From Paenibacillus phytohabitans (GTDB lineage: Bacteria; Bacillota; Bacilli; Paenibacillales; Paenibacillaceae), in contig NZ_WHOB01000020.1 of assembly GCF_013141775.1 (NCBI RefSeq), forward strand, positions 186,001 to 250,000: 64,000 nt of DNA, in the 5' to 3' direction. The notes beneath the pieces are model-generated. The model did no database searches and was not told the origin of the DNA. It saw only the letters and a list, made by a program, of their open reading frames with translations. Below are positions 55,113-63,842 of the stretch, in pieces. The position numbers and the translations under genes were made by a program. Within the stretch, counting starts at the first letter, position 1. Each line of letters starts with the position of its first letter.

Positions 55113-55538
55113 TTACTGTCGGTATACAAACCAGTCGAACAATGAACCTGCCACTTTGCCGCATACCATAGCCATCAGCAGCCCGAACAACATATGTGTC
55201 ATATGCAGTCTTTTGGCCAGAATCGGCAGTACGTTCAGTACCTCCGTCAGCGCAGCGGCCAGCATACCGATGAATACTCCGTCGAACAGTCCGACCCCCA
55301 GCTCTATCAGCGGGCCTGCGGTTATTTTCCAGTTCCAGAAATCACTCATCGTGCCCAGCAGCGAACCCCCGACCATGGCCCCTTCATACCAGTGCACTTT
55401 ATCGTAGGAGGAGGTCAGCTGCGCCAGCCGGGGTACCATATCAAGCACTATAAAAAGAGCGATTACCCCGCCGCCGACAGCGATTCCTCCGGCAATGCCG
55501 AGCAGCAGGTTAAGTCCGAGCGATATTTGTGCAGTCAT
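55113..55538 (-). CDS. spoVAB: Stage V sporulation protein AB
   Basis: The integral membrane protein has about four spans and the family's pattern MVPRLAQLTSSYDKVHWYEG. With the chosen ATG at 55538 (GGGGGAG 5 nt upstream) it is 141 residues, the length of B. subtilis SpoVAB. SpoVA proteins handle dipicolinic acid movement and germination in the forespore membrane. It overlaps or abuts the spoVAA stop. Confidence 0.92.
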   Translation of the reverse strand: MTAQISLGLNLLLGIAGGIAVGGGVIALFIVLDMVPRLAQLTSSYDKVHWYEGAMVGGSLLGTMSDFWNWKITAGPLIELGVGLFDGVFIGMLAAALTEVLNVLPILAKRLHMTHMLFGLLMAMVCGKVAGSLFDWFVYRQ

Positions 55539-55540
55539 GC

Positions 55541-56200
55541 TCACTCCCCCCTGCGTCCCGATGTATCATCTCCGCGGCGTTTCATTTTGCTGTATTCCTC
55601 GTTGACGACATAGTGGTCGATATTTTTCTGATACAGGAACATCTCCACTTCGAGCGGTGTCGGCTCCTCGTTCCATTTCTTTTTGAACAAATGGTTGAAA
55701 AAAATCACCATCCCCAGCCCGATGCCCAGCGAATAGGCGATCTGAAATACATACGGATGCTCATCCCTGCGGCCGGTCAGCATCTCGACAATCCGGATCT
55801 GCACCTCCTGCATGCTGACATCGGCATGGAAATTCATGATCGTCAGCGCCGAGCCGAAGAACAGCAGCAGCCATACCAGCACAAACAACGCTATGGAAGG
55901 TTTATTTGCCGTTGCCGGGCCTTCAATCTGCACAATCGTCCGCCCTTCGCCAATCGGCTGGATATCCGCATGCGGAAGCAGCTCATGAATCCGGGGAATC
56001 ACCGTCAGCAGATCAATCAGAATCAGATTGCCGTCACTTTGCTCCGGCTGAAGCAGCAGCAGTGAATACAGCGGCTCCCGCCACTCCGGCTCGGTGATCA
56101 GAAAAGCTACATCGCGCAGCATCACACCTTTGCCTTTGGGCACGGTTACCCGGTTTTTGAGCTGTATATAAATGGCGGGAGCCGGGTGAGGATTGTCCAT
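55541..56200 (-). CDS. spoVAA: Stage V sporulation protein AA
   Basis: The 219-residue protein has a cytoplasmic N-terminal beta-rich domain (1-110) and two spans (about 117-137 and 165-185), followed by a basic tail. The start MDNPHPAPAIYIQLKNR with AGGAGG upstream is clear. First gene of spoVAA-AB-AF-lysA. spoVAC, AD and AE, which follow AB in B. subtilis, are missing here. Confidence 0.92.
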   Translation of the reverse strand: MDNPHPAPAIYIQLKNRVTVPKGKGVMLRDVAFLITEPEWREPLYSLLLLQPEQSDGNLILIDLLTVIPRIHELLPHADIQPIGEGRTIVQIEGPATANKPSIALFVLVWLLLFFGSALTIMNFHADVSMQEVQIRIVEMLTGRRDEHPYVFQIAYSLGIGLGMVIFFNHLFKKKWNEEPTPLEVEMFLYQKNIDHYVVNEEYSKMKRRGDDTSGRRGE

Positions 56201-56255
56201 TGGCGGTGCCTCCTAAGGTTGTAGTGTGAAGCCGCTGAAGATGCAAGAATAACGG

Positions 56256-56285
56256 TAGTATGGGAGAAAAGGTTTATTTTTACTC
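56256..56285 (-). promoter_or_regulatory. SigmaG-like promoter of the spoVA operon
   Basis: The minus strand has a -10 CATACTA that fits the sigmaG consensus exactly and a -35 GAGTA (one mismatch to GHATR) with an 18-nt spacer. SigmaG drives spoVA in B. subtilis. Confidence 0.55.
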
Positions 56286-56386
56286 TTTAACCCTGTAATT
56301 CATATTTATTGAGCCGGGCATCCGAAACCTTTCGTTACTACGGCCGTCTATATTAACAGTTATTTACATAGAGGGGATGAAAGGTT

Positions 56387-57562
56387 ATGAAAAGAGTGCT
56401 GCATCAATCATTACATCTGGCTATAAGCGCATCTATTTTACTGGCATTCGCTGCTCCGCTTACAGCACATGCCGCAGAAGAAATTATTTATTATGATTCG
56501 TATATCAGCAAAACCAGCGGCGTCCAGCTCTATTCGGCGGGCCAAGTGGGCGGAAACCAGTTTGTCGATGCCGTCATTGCCAGACAAGCGGACGGAACCT
56601 ATGCCAAATGGCAGGAGCCTTTTCATTATTTCCGGAATTATGGCGGTGATGACCTGAAGTTAACGGGAACTGATGATCCGGAGCAAAGTTATGTGTACGA
56701 TACCCGGAGTCAATCCATTCTGCGCAAAACCGCTTATACTCTGTCCCCGGACGGGCTTTGGGGATATCTGGAGCGCTCACGTTACCTCTTGATGCCAAAT
56801 TCTCCGATGGGCAGCGGGTATGTCGGCAAATACCATGACTATTATCTTAAAAACATGAAGACAGGTGCCGTCTCGGTATATTATTCCACTCAGAGATACT
56901 ACAGCGCCTATTGGCTGAACCAGCACACGCTGCTGGAGAGCGGGTACAATGAGGCTGCTAAACAGAATGTGATCAGTACTTACGATCCGTCCACCGGGGA
57001 ACGGCACGAACTGCTGAAGGGCAGCATGTATAACCGGAACTTTAGCAAAGGAATCATCTATTATGTGAAAAATGAGCCGCAGCGCTTGCCCTGGGTATAT
57101 AACCTGAAGAGCGGAACGTCACGGCTGATCACTGACTATAGCGAACTCGAAACACTGTTTCCCGCTTCCCCCTCCTCCAGACCGGAAGCAGCGCTGCCGC
57201 GGGATACCGTGCTGAAAGACCTGCCGGTCATCGAGATTCCTGTCTCCATGACATACGAATACAGTGTCAGCCTTGACGGACAGAACGCCGATGTATCTAC
57301 CGTATTCTCCAGGGAGGGACAAGACTGGATTCCGGTGAAGCCGCTCGCTGCCGCGTTCGGGTGGAGCATTGAATCTGAGGACCGGGGCCGTTTAAACGAT
57401 CCCTCTGCCGGTTACAGCTTTGAGATTACAAGCGCCAGCAAGAGTGTAAAGCTTACACCTGCAAACAGCTTCAATTCCGGAAACAGGCTGTACATCTCGC
57501 AGGCACAGCTGAAGCAGCTGGGTTATAACACCATCGTAATAACCCCATACCTGCAGCAGTAA
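56387..57562 (+). CDS. Secreted protein with a C-terminal copper-amine-oxidase-N-like stalk domain
   Basis: A signal peptide (1-29, cleavage near AHA-AE) precedes a beta-rich region (30-270) with repeated YDxxSG/GxxxL motifs like a propeller and a C-terminal segment (about 285-391) with WIPVKPLAAAFGWSIE, the pattern of stalk domains fused to many Paenibacillus wall enzymes. No catalytic motif was recognised. The ATG follows AGAGGGGATGAAAGG. A terminator follows. Function unknown. Confidence 0.7.
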   Translation: MKRVLHQSLHLAISASILLAFAAPLTAHAAEEIIYYDSYISKTSGVQLYSAGQVGGNQFVDAVIARQADGTYAKWQEPFHYFRNYGGDDLKLTGTDDPEQSYVYDTRSQSILRKTAYTLSPDGLWGYLERSRYLLMPNSPMGSGYVGKYHDYYLKNMKTGAVSVYYSTQRYYSAYWLNQHTLLESGYNEAAKQNVISTYDPSTGERHELLKGSMYNRNFSKGIIYYVKNEPQRLPWVYNLKSGTSRLITDYSELETLFPASPSSRPEAALPRDTVLKDLPVIEIPVSMTYEYSVSLDGQNADVSTVFSREGQDWIPVKPLAAAFGWSIESEDRGRLNDPSAGYSFEITSASKSVKLTPANSFNSGNRLYISQAQLKQLGYNTIVITPYLQQ

Positions 57563-57670
57563 TAACGGCAGCAGGACGAGAACACCCCTCTGGATGCCGG
57601 ACAGGGGAGCCGGTCCAAACGGATTCAGTCCGGTTCACTCGCAGATTCGGGTCATCAGCCCTACAAAAAA

Positions 57671-57718
57671 CAAAGAGGATGTCCCGGGCCATTGCGGCTC
57701 GCGGGAACATCCTCTTTT
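57671..57718. terminator. Bidirectional terminator between the secreted protein and EamA genes
   Basis: CAAAGAGGATGT.CCG...CG.GAACATCCTCTTTTGG forms a strong hairpin with T-runs on both sides. Confidence 0.85.
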
Positions 57719-57768
57719 GGTGATACCGAAACCCTGGGGTCGTCCCCTCAGGCTGCGGCTATCCGATG

Positions 57769-58743
57769 TTAATTCTGTTTGGTAAGCTCAGCCTGATGTC
57801 CCTGACCGCTCTGCTGGCTCGAAATAAAGAACAGCGCCGTCCAGATCAGTGCGAAGCCGATAATTTGCGGCAGAGTCACTAGCTGATGATATACAATCCA
57901 GTTAATCAGAATCCCTGTCATCGGGAAGCTGAGTTCAGCCAGCGTGGCTACAGAAGCCTTGGTTGTGTTCAGGCCCTTGTAATAGAGCAGCATGCTGAGC
58001 AATCCGGGCAGCAGAGCCTGCAGCAGGAGATTAATGGCAACAGCGGCCGAACCGCTGATTCCGCCGGTAATCTGCCACGGGGCTCCCTCCATGCTGGTGA
58101 TCACGAATAAAAGCGGCAAAGCCAGAATAAAGCGCAGGGAAGTTACCGTTTCATATTTCATGGAACCCAGCAGATAGCGGCCCATGACAGTCGACCCGCC
58201 CCATAATGCGGCGGCGCCCAGCGCCATAAGACTGCTTACACCCATGAAGCTGTTCACATGGCCGAATGGAATCGTCCAGCCAAAGGTAAGCAGGTAAGTG
58301 CCTAATAGTGCAACAATGATAAGCGGTGCGAAATTCTTAGGCAGGCGTTCTTTAAGGATAACAGCGGCCAGACCAATGGCGAAGAGCGGCTGCAGCTTTT
58401 GCAGCAGCAGTACAGCATTGAAATCTCCGCTGGACAATGCTTTGGTGAACAGGATTGTAGCTATGGCCGAACCCCCCCATGACACAACCAGCAGGGCCCC
58501 GGCTTGACGAAGGCGGATCCCCTTCAGTTCGGCGCGCTGGCGCCACATTACAGGTGCAGCAACCAGGAAGAGCACAACATGCTCCAGCAGGACGATCTGT
58601 GAAGAGGTCAGGGATTTCAGCAGGATAATACGGAACAGCGGGTCAACACCCCATAGAGCTGCCCCCAGAACTACCAGCCAGAATCCGCTGCGCAGCGGTG
58701 CGGTACGGACTCCTTGAGATGAAGCAGATACATTACTCATCAT
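57769..58743 (-). CDS. EamA (DMT) family transporter, probable riboflavin/flavin importer
   Basis: The 324-residue protein has ten predicted spans in two EamA domains, with LWGVDPLFR and ALWGGSTVMGR motifs. Because the gene is directly downstream of an FMN riboswitch with its own terminator, it most likely moves riboflavin or a flavin precursor, comparable to the RibN type of EamA transporter. Binding of FMN would repress it. Substrate is inferred from regulation; direction (uptake) is the simplest reading. Confidence 0.8.
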   Translation of the reverse strand: MMSNVSASSQGVRTAPLRSGFWLVVLGAALWGVDPLFRIILLKSLTSSQIVLLEHVVLFLVAAPVMWRQRAELKGIRLRQAGALLVVSWGGSAIATILFTKALSSGDFNAVLLLQKLQPLFAIGLAAVILKERLPKNFAPLIIVALLGTYLLTFGWTIPFGHVNSFMGVSSLMALGAAALWGGSTVMGRYLLGSMKYETVTSLRFILALPLLFVITSMEGAPWQITGGISGSAAVAINLLLQALLPGLLSMLLYYKGLNTTKASVATLAELSFPMTGILINWIVYHQLVTLPQIIGFALIWTALFFISSQQSGQGHQAELTKQN

Positions 58744-58781
58744 TCATTCTCCTTGTCGATACAAACCCTCGATAAGAGACC

Positions 58782-58825
58782 AAAAGCCCCCGCGTCACCT
58801 GAAAACAGGGCAAACACCGGGGGCC
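58782..58825 (-). terminator. Riboswitch terminator before the EamA gene
   Basis: GCCCCCG and CGGGGGC form the stem (minus-strand reading) with a loop of about 20 nt, followed by TTTTGG. Located between the FMN aptamer and the EamA start. Confidence 0.75.
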
Positions 58826-58869
58826 ATTATCAATAAAGACATCAGGGAATACACCCGCTGCCTTTACCT

Positions 58870-59017
58870 TATGATCCTCTCCCATCCGGACTTTACCGTC
58901 GGCTCTGGATTGTCACCAGATCAGTCGCTTCCTCTTGTAAAAGAGTAACGAGTCGCGGGCTTAGTTCACTTGGAACATCACCGCCGGTCAGGAATTTCAC
59001 CTTACCCCGAGAATCTT
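58870..59017 (-). promoter_or_regulatory. FMN riboswitch (RFN element) of the EamA transporter gene
   Basis: The minus strand shows GGGGTAAGGTGAAATTCC, TGACCGGCGGTGATG, AGCCCGCGAC, CTGGTGACAATCCAG, GCCGACGGTAAAGTCC and GGATGGGAGAGGAT, in the RFN order. It is independent of the rib operon riboswitch at 44342. Confidence 0.94.
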
Positions 59018-59245
59018 GTATTCTGTTATTTTTTTCACAATCTCAGGATAACTCCGTTTCATGAATTCGTCTAGCCTTTTTATGAAAATATACGCATTTT
59101 TTTCATCGTACGATCATTTTTATGAGAAAATGCATCATTTCGTAATTACACGAACTGCATAGTTTGGCAGAAACGGAGCCTTGTTATAGAATAAGATACG
59201 AATACACTTTTTATCCATATTATAGCAACCCTAACGGAGGACGCT

Positions 59246-60424
59246 GTGAAAAGATCATTTGAAACCAAGCTGTTATTCTCTATCCTTGCCTTGGCCGTCA
59301 TCACAATCATAGGCTTCATTGTTTATATCATGGCTACATTTACCGGAGGTATGCTGTTCTATGCACCGCTCGTCCTCGCCGCTTCGGCCGGGCTTGCAGT
59401 ATTCGCTGTAATCTCTATCTTTGAACTCTTCAGCAAACGGTTCCGCCTGACCGCGCTCGCGGCTTTTGCCGGAATCTGCCTGCTGAGCGTAGCAGGTCAT
59501 GAGATCAGGCAGGCTTATGTGAACAGTCTAGCCGAAGTAAGGGAGCAGGAGGTCAATCTGTTCCAGTACGCACCTTTTGAAGTAAATACCAAAGCCGCCA
59601 GTCTGGATCAAAAGGCAGCCTATCATATTCAGGAACAAATGCCCCGGCTGGACGGCGCAACTGCGCTTTACCCGTTGTATTCCGCCTTTGCCCAAGCCGT
59701 GTATCCGCCTGATACGTATAATCCCAGCATTTACGAGGTCGGTAATGATCTCGTGTTATGTACCACCACCTCCGAAGCCTACAAACGGCTGATTAAAGGA
59801 GATGCGGATATCATCTTTGCTGCGGCCCCCTCACTTGCCCAGACCAAGCAGGCGAAGCTGGCAGGCCGTGAGCTGAAGCTTACCCCTATAGGACGTGAAG
59901 CATTCGTCTTCTTTGTCAACAAGCGCAATCCGGTTAATGGACTGACCACTGAGCAAGTGAAGGATATCTACTCCGGCACACTGACGAATTGGAAGCAGGT
60001 CGGCGGCAAGAAGGCGTCCATCCGGGCGTTTCAACGGGACGAGAACAGCGGCAGCCAGACCATGCTTGAGAAAATCATGAAGGACCGGACGCTGATGAGT
60101 CCCCCGAAGGAGAATGTTGCAGACGTCATGAGCGGCATTATCAGCCTGACCGCCAGCTACCGCAATTATAATAATGCGCTTGGCTTCAGCTTCCTGTTCT
60201 ACGCCTCGGAGATGAACGCCAGCGATGAGATTAAGCTGCTGGAGATCGAGGGCGTGCCTCCCGCCAAGGAGAGCATCCGCAGCGGGGCATACCCCTTCGC
60301 AGCAGAATTCTACGCAGTAACTGCGGGAAGCACCAACCCCAATATTGAGCCATTTCTGGAGTGGATTCTGTCCCCGGAAGGACAGGAGCTGGTCGAGAAG
60401 ACGGGTTATACCCCGGTGAACTAA
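59246..60424 (+). CDS. Membrane-anchored PstS-like substrate-binding protein
   Basis: Three transmembrane segments (about 8-33, 38-60, 67-85) precede a periplasmic-binding-protein type II domain of the PstS family (about 110-390): SGSQTML, the WKQVGGKKASIRAFQRDENSGSQ region and the C-terminal PFLEWILSPEGQELVEKTGY. Secreted PstS is normally a lipoprotein; here it is tethered by a three-helix domain. No pst transporter gene is near. GGAGGACGCT precedes the GTG start. Confidence 0.8.
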   Translation: MKRSFETKLLFSILALAVITIIGFIVYIMATFTGGMLFYAPLVLAASAGLAVFAVISIFELFSKRFRLTALAAFAGICLLSVAGHEIRQAYVNSLAEVREQEVNLFQYAPFEVNTKAASLDQKAAYHIQEQMPRLDGATALYPLYSAFAQAVYPPDTYNPSIYEVGNDLVLCTTTSEAYKRLIKGDADIIFAAAPSLAQTKQAKLAGRELKLTPIGREAFVFFVNKRNPVNGLTTEQVKDIYSGTLTNWKQVGGKKASIRAFQRDENSGSQTMLEKIMKDRTLMSPPKENVADVMSGIISLTASYRNYNNALGFSFLFYASEMNASDEIKLLEIEGVPPAKESIRSGAYPFAAEFYAVTAGSTNPNIEPFLEWILSPEGQELVEKTGYTPVN

Positions 60425-60475
60425 TGATTTCGGACCGCATGTTCCTGATTCGGTGGCGTGCACCGAGTATAACTT

Positions 60476-60536
60476 AAAAAGCAGCAGCCCTCTTGCCGGA
60501 GAATTAGACTCTCCGGTAAGGGCTGCTGCTTTTTTC
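60476..60536 (+). terminator. Terminator of the PstS-like gene
   Basis: AAAAGCAGCAGCCC...CCGGAGA / TCTCCGG...GGGCTGCTGCTTTTTT forms a very strong hairpin. Confidence 0.92.
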
Positions 60537-60572
60537 ATCATCAATATAGTACTTATCTTTACCGTAGTTGGG

Positions 60573-60768
60573 CCAATTCTGCGGAACGAGGGGCACTTCT
60601 GCACCTCATTTCCGCTTCCCGCCCAATCTCGGCGAATTCAGGGGCACTTCTGCCCCTCATTCCCGCTTCTTGCCCACTTCCGGCGAATTCAGGGGCACTT
60701 CTGCCCCTCATTTCCGCTTCACGCACACTTTCGGCGAATTCAGGGGCACTTCTGCCCCTCATTCCGGT
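60573..60768. repeat. 51-bp tandem repeat, four units with internal hairpin
   Basis: Units start at GGGGCACTTCT at 60590, 60641, 60692 and 60743, exactly 51 bp apart. Each holds AGGGGCA-CTTC-TGCCCCT, a perfect 7-bp stem. The first unit is more diverged. The frame is open on both strands: the minus strand could encode 17-residue repeats MRGRSAPEFAESVREAE; neither frame has a convincing ribosome binding site. Confidence 0.9.
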
Positions 60769-60799
60769 TATCGCGCCTTCTTGAAATCAAATGCCGCGT

Positions 60800-62278
60800 T
60801 CACCCTGCGTAATGCTCAAAAATCCGTCTGCGCTTCTCTCCGTCCGGATCGTTCACTACACGCGAGACTTGATCGAACAGCAGCGTAGCACGCTGCTCCG
60901 GTGTGTACTGCGGCCACGCAAGTTCCGGTGCAGACGGATCACCGTAGTGGGCAAAGGCTGTCCAGGCACCCTGCATCGCTTCGGCCACCCCTGCCATCTC
61001 AGGGGTTACCGTCAGGCCGTATTGCTTCAGCAGCGGCAGGTTGTTGAACACGTAGAGAATCTCCGCTCCGTGAATGGCCTTCTCCAGCAGCGGATGGCCG
61101 GTGACGGTCCAGTCGAACCGGTACATCCAGACCGGAGCGTGATTCAGCTGCTTCTCCGCGAACGAAATGGAGCTGGCCCAGAAGAACAGATCGGTCAGCA
61201 CCTCAGCCTGCCCTTCCCAGGTTTTGCTGTAATCGGAGGTCAGCTCTGAGAGGTCTTCGATGCCCATCAGCAGCTCCAGCGACTTGAGTGAACGGTCGAA
61301 GCTTTCGCCTGCCTGCCCTTCACGGAAGAACAGATTGCCTTCGTGGAGATTCGTCCCGATCAGCAGCGGGATGCCGCTTGCCTCTCCTTCGCGTACCGCC
61401 TGCGCCGGTTCCACCGGCAAGGTCAGCGGCTCAATAACCGGCTGGAAATACATGCTCAGCGAATTACCGGACAGCTTGTACGCCATCCGTCCGGCCGCTT
61501 CCATGATCTGCTGCGCGGGCAGTGTATGCAGCAGCTGCGTGTCACCGCCGGGTTGAAGACCGAGCTCCGCCAGGAAGGCCGCTGCAATCTGTTCCCCCTG
61601 CTGACCGCTCAGGCTCTGCCCTGCACCGCTCTCCATAATCGCACGCGAGAACAGCCCCTTGGCCGCCGGCATCGCCAGCAGCGCGGCAATGCTCATGCTG
61701 CCCGCCGATTCCCCGAACACCGTAACATTCCCGGGATCACCGCCAAATGCGGCGATATTCTCCTGTACCCATTCCAGTGCGGCAATCTGGTCCAGCAGTC
61801 CGAGATTGGAGCCAAGCCCCGCGCCCAGCGGGGACAGATGCATGAATCCTAGCGGACCGAGCCGGTAATTCACCGTAACAAGCACAACCCGGCCGCTTGC
61901 CGCCATGTGGGCACCGTCAAACATCGGCTGGCTGCCCGCACCGGTTACAAAGGTGCCCCCATGAATCCAGACCATGACCGGCAGGGCATCCTCCTGCGCT
62001 GCTGCCGGTGACCAGACATTCAGGTACAGGCAATCTTCAGAGTACACCGGATTGCTGCCGCCAAAGCGCGTACCGCTGGTACTTACCGGCTGAAGGCTGA
62101 CCGGGCCGAATTCCTTCGCCTCCCTTACAGCATTCCAGGTTTCCGGCGGCTGCGGTGCACGAAAGCGCAGCTCTCCGACAGGAGGGGCAGCAAACGGGAT
62201 TCCGCGCCAGACATTCACTCCGCCGCTCTCTTCTCCCTGCAGTTGCCCATAGGCTGTAGTCACTAGTTGTCCTGTCAT
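60800..62278 (-). CDS. Type-B carboxylesterase (PnbA-like)
   Basis: The alpha/beta-hydrolase has the oxyanion-hole HGG motif (VWIHGGTFVTGAG), the nucleophile elbow GESAGS near S188, and Glu and His positions typical of the family (LIGTNLHEG, FAHYGDPSAPE). It hydrolyses esters such as p-nitrobenzyl esters. I used the ATG at 62278, starting MTGQLVTTAYGQLQG; ATG AGT at 62290 is an alternative. 492 residues is normal. Reads after the AI-2E family gene with a gap of 19 nt. Confidence 0.9.
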   Translation of the reverse strand: MTGQLVTTAYGQLQGEESGGVNVWRGIPFAAPPVGELRFRAPQPPETWNAVREAKEFGPVSLQPVSTSGTRFGGSNPVYSEDCLYLNVWSPAAAQEDALPVMVWIHGGTFVTGAGSQPMFDGAHMAASGRVVLVTVNYRLGPLGFMHLSPLGAGLGSNLGLLDQIAALEWVQENIAAFGGDPGNVTVFGESAGSMSIAALLAMPAAKGLFSRAIMESGAGQSLSGQQGEQIAAAFLAELGLQPGGDTQLLHTLPAQQIMEAAGRMAYKLSGNSLSMYFQPVIEPLTLPVEPAQAVREGEASGIPLLIGTNLHEGNLFFREGQAGESFDRSLKSLELLMGIEDLSELTSDYSKTWEGQAEVLTDLFFWASSISFAEKQLNHAPVWMYRFDWTVTGHPLLEKAIHGAEILYVFNNLPLLKQYGLTVTPEMAGVAEAMQGAWTAFAHYGDPSAPELAWPQYTPEQRATLLFDQVSRVVNDPDGEKRRRIFEHYAG

Positions 62279-62297
62279 TACACTCATCCTTTTCGCT

Positions 62298-63455
62298 TTA
62301 TTCCTCAGCTTTTTCTTCAATCACTTTATAGAGTCCGGAGCGGAAACGGAACCACTGAAAGATATGGGTAACCACTACTTTGAGTACGGCGTAACCCGGT
62401 ACCGCGAGAATGATGCCCAGTACCCCGAACATTTTGCCGGCAAAAATAATTACAAAAATAATCGTGATCGGATGAATCTTCAGCGTTTTACCCATGATCT
62501 GCGGAGAGATAAACTTCCCTTCGATCAGCTGGACCGCAGTCCAGACAATCACCATCTTGAGCAGCATAAACGGCGAGGTTACCATGGCTACCACCAGTGC
62601 TGGCGTAATTGCGATCGCCGGTCCCAGATAAGGGACTACCGCAGTACAAGCGGCAACAATAGCAAGTACCAGGGAATACTCCAGCCCGATGATCAGATAA
62701 CCAATATAGAGCAATGCACCGATACAGCAGCTGACAATAATCTGCCCGCGGATGTAGGATGCCACCTGACTGTTCATTTCCTGCATGACCATCCGGGACT
62801 GCGGCTGCAGTGCAGTAGGAATGAACCGCATCAGGTAGTCGGGCAGTCTTTTGCCATCGCGCAGCAGATAGAACAGAATGAACGGCGTAGTCACCACTGC
62901 CAGGACAATCTCTGTCAAAGTGCCTACAAAGCTGCCTACGCCACTGGCGGCATTATTGATGAACGAGGTGCCCCAGGTAGTCACCTTGCCGGTGATATCA
63001 CTGAGATCCGTACCCACACTTTCCTGAATCTTTCCGAAAAATTCACTGCCTGTCAGATGTAGGAATTCCTCCTGAATCTGCGCGCTGTATATCGGGAAAT
63101 TGTCGATCAGCCCCATCAGCTGGGTACGGATAATCGGAATAACCATCAGCAGGATCAGTGTAATAATTCCGGCTATTACGAGGTACATCGTAACAATTCC
63201 GTAAGCGCGCTTCACCTTGCTTCTCCGCTCCAGGCGGTCAACCAGCGGATTCAGCAGATAATAGGCAACTCCCGAGAGAAGCAGCGGCGCTGCCACTGTA
63301 TGCAGAAGCACTGACAACGGTTTGAATATAAACGGAATCTTGGAGAATACGAGCACAGTAACACCAATCAGCAACGCAATTAAAAGCCCCACCACAAACT
63401 TGTTATTCAGAAAAAACTTTTTGAATTTATCCGGCCAGACCTGACGTCTATCCAT
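62298..63455 (-). CDS. AI-2E family transporter (permease)
   Basis: The 385-residue protein has about eight spans and the typical central IRGQIIVSCCIGALLYIGYLI, PYLGPAIAITPALVVA and SPQIMGKTLKIHPITIIF regions. The family includes putative signal exporters (TqsA) and sodium/proton antiporters. I chose the ATG at 63453-63455 with AGGGGGGCGG upstream. It is followed closely by the esterase gene. Confidence 0.9.
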   Translation of the reverse strand: MDRRQVWPDKFKKFFLNNKFVVGLLIALLIGVTVLVFSKIPFIFKPLSVLLHTVAAPLLLSGVAYYLLNPLVDRLERRSKVKRAYGIVTMYLVIAGIITLILLMVIPIIRTQLMGLIDNFPIYSAQIQEEFLHLTGSEFFGKIQESVGTDLSDITGKVTTWGTSFINNAASGVGSFVGTLTEIVLAVVTTPFILFYLLRDGKRLPDYLMRFIPTALQPQSRMVMQEMNSQVASYIRGQIIVSCCIGALLYIGYLIIGLEYSLVLAIVAACTAVVPYLGPAIAITPALVVAMVTSPFMLLKMVIVWTAVQLIEGKFISPQIMGKTLKIHPITIIFVIIFAGKMFGVLGIILAVPGYAVLKVVVTHIFQWFRFRSGLYKVIEEKAEE

Positions 63456-63570
63456 ATACTGCCGCCCCCCTGCTGCAACACTTACGATATAAGTGTGATT
63501 AATTGCACTTTGTATTAGCATAGTCAACACGGAGGCTGCAAGTCAAATTTTCTGCCCCGCCAAAAAAGCT

Positions 63571-63842
63571 CTAGGGCAGTGAAGACTGCAGGCCAACCAG
63601 CAGACATTCCACCAAAGCCAGGGAGTTCAGCGAAACCGTCTCAACATTGCTCTCAAAAGCTTCTACGCTATCCTCATCTGCATGGTCTGAAATTGATCGG
63701 ATTACAACAAAGGGATCCGGTTCACTCTCTGTCAGGATCGCTGCAGGCAGGTCGTGATGCACCACCTGAGCCGACAGATAATATCCCCGCAATTCAGGTG
63801 GTCATCCAGCCCTCCCGCAGCTCCGGTAAGAAGGCCAGCGGT
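63571..63842 (-). pseudogene. Decayed 5'-methylthioadenosine/S-adenosylhomocysteine nucleosidase gene
   Basis: Fragments of the MTAN fold can be read in different frames: LLTGAAGGLDDHLNCGDII (63785-63835), then LSAQVVHHDLPAA after a frameshift, then the late block PFVVIRSISDHADEDSVEAF (63571-63730) with about 45 residues missing between them. The protein ends SLNSLALVECLLVG. The gene is thus non-functional. It sits directly downstream of an SDR 3' end. Confidence 0.65.

Noticed and set aside
60573..60768. Possible CRISPR array or small repeat protein gene
   Set aside because: The 51-bp units are near-identical throughout with no variable spacers, so it is not CRISPR. The coding possibility has no ribosome binding site.
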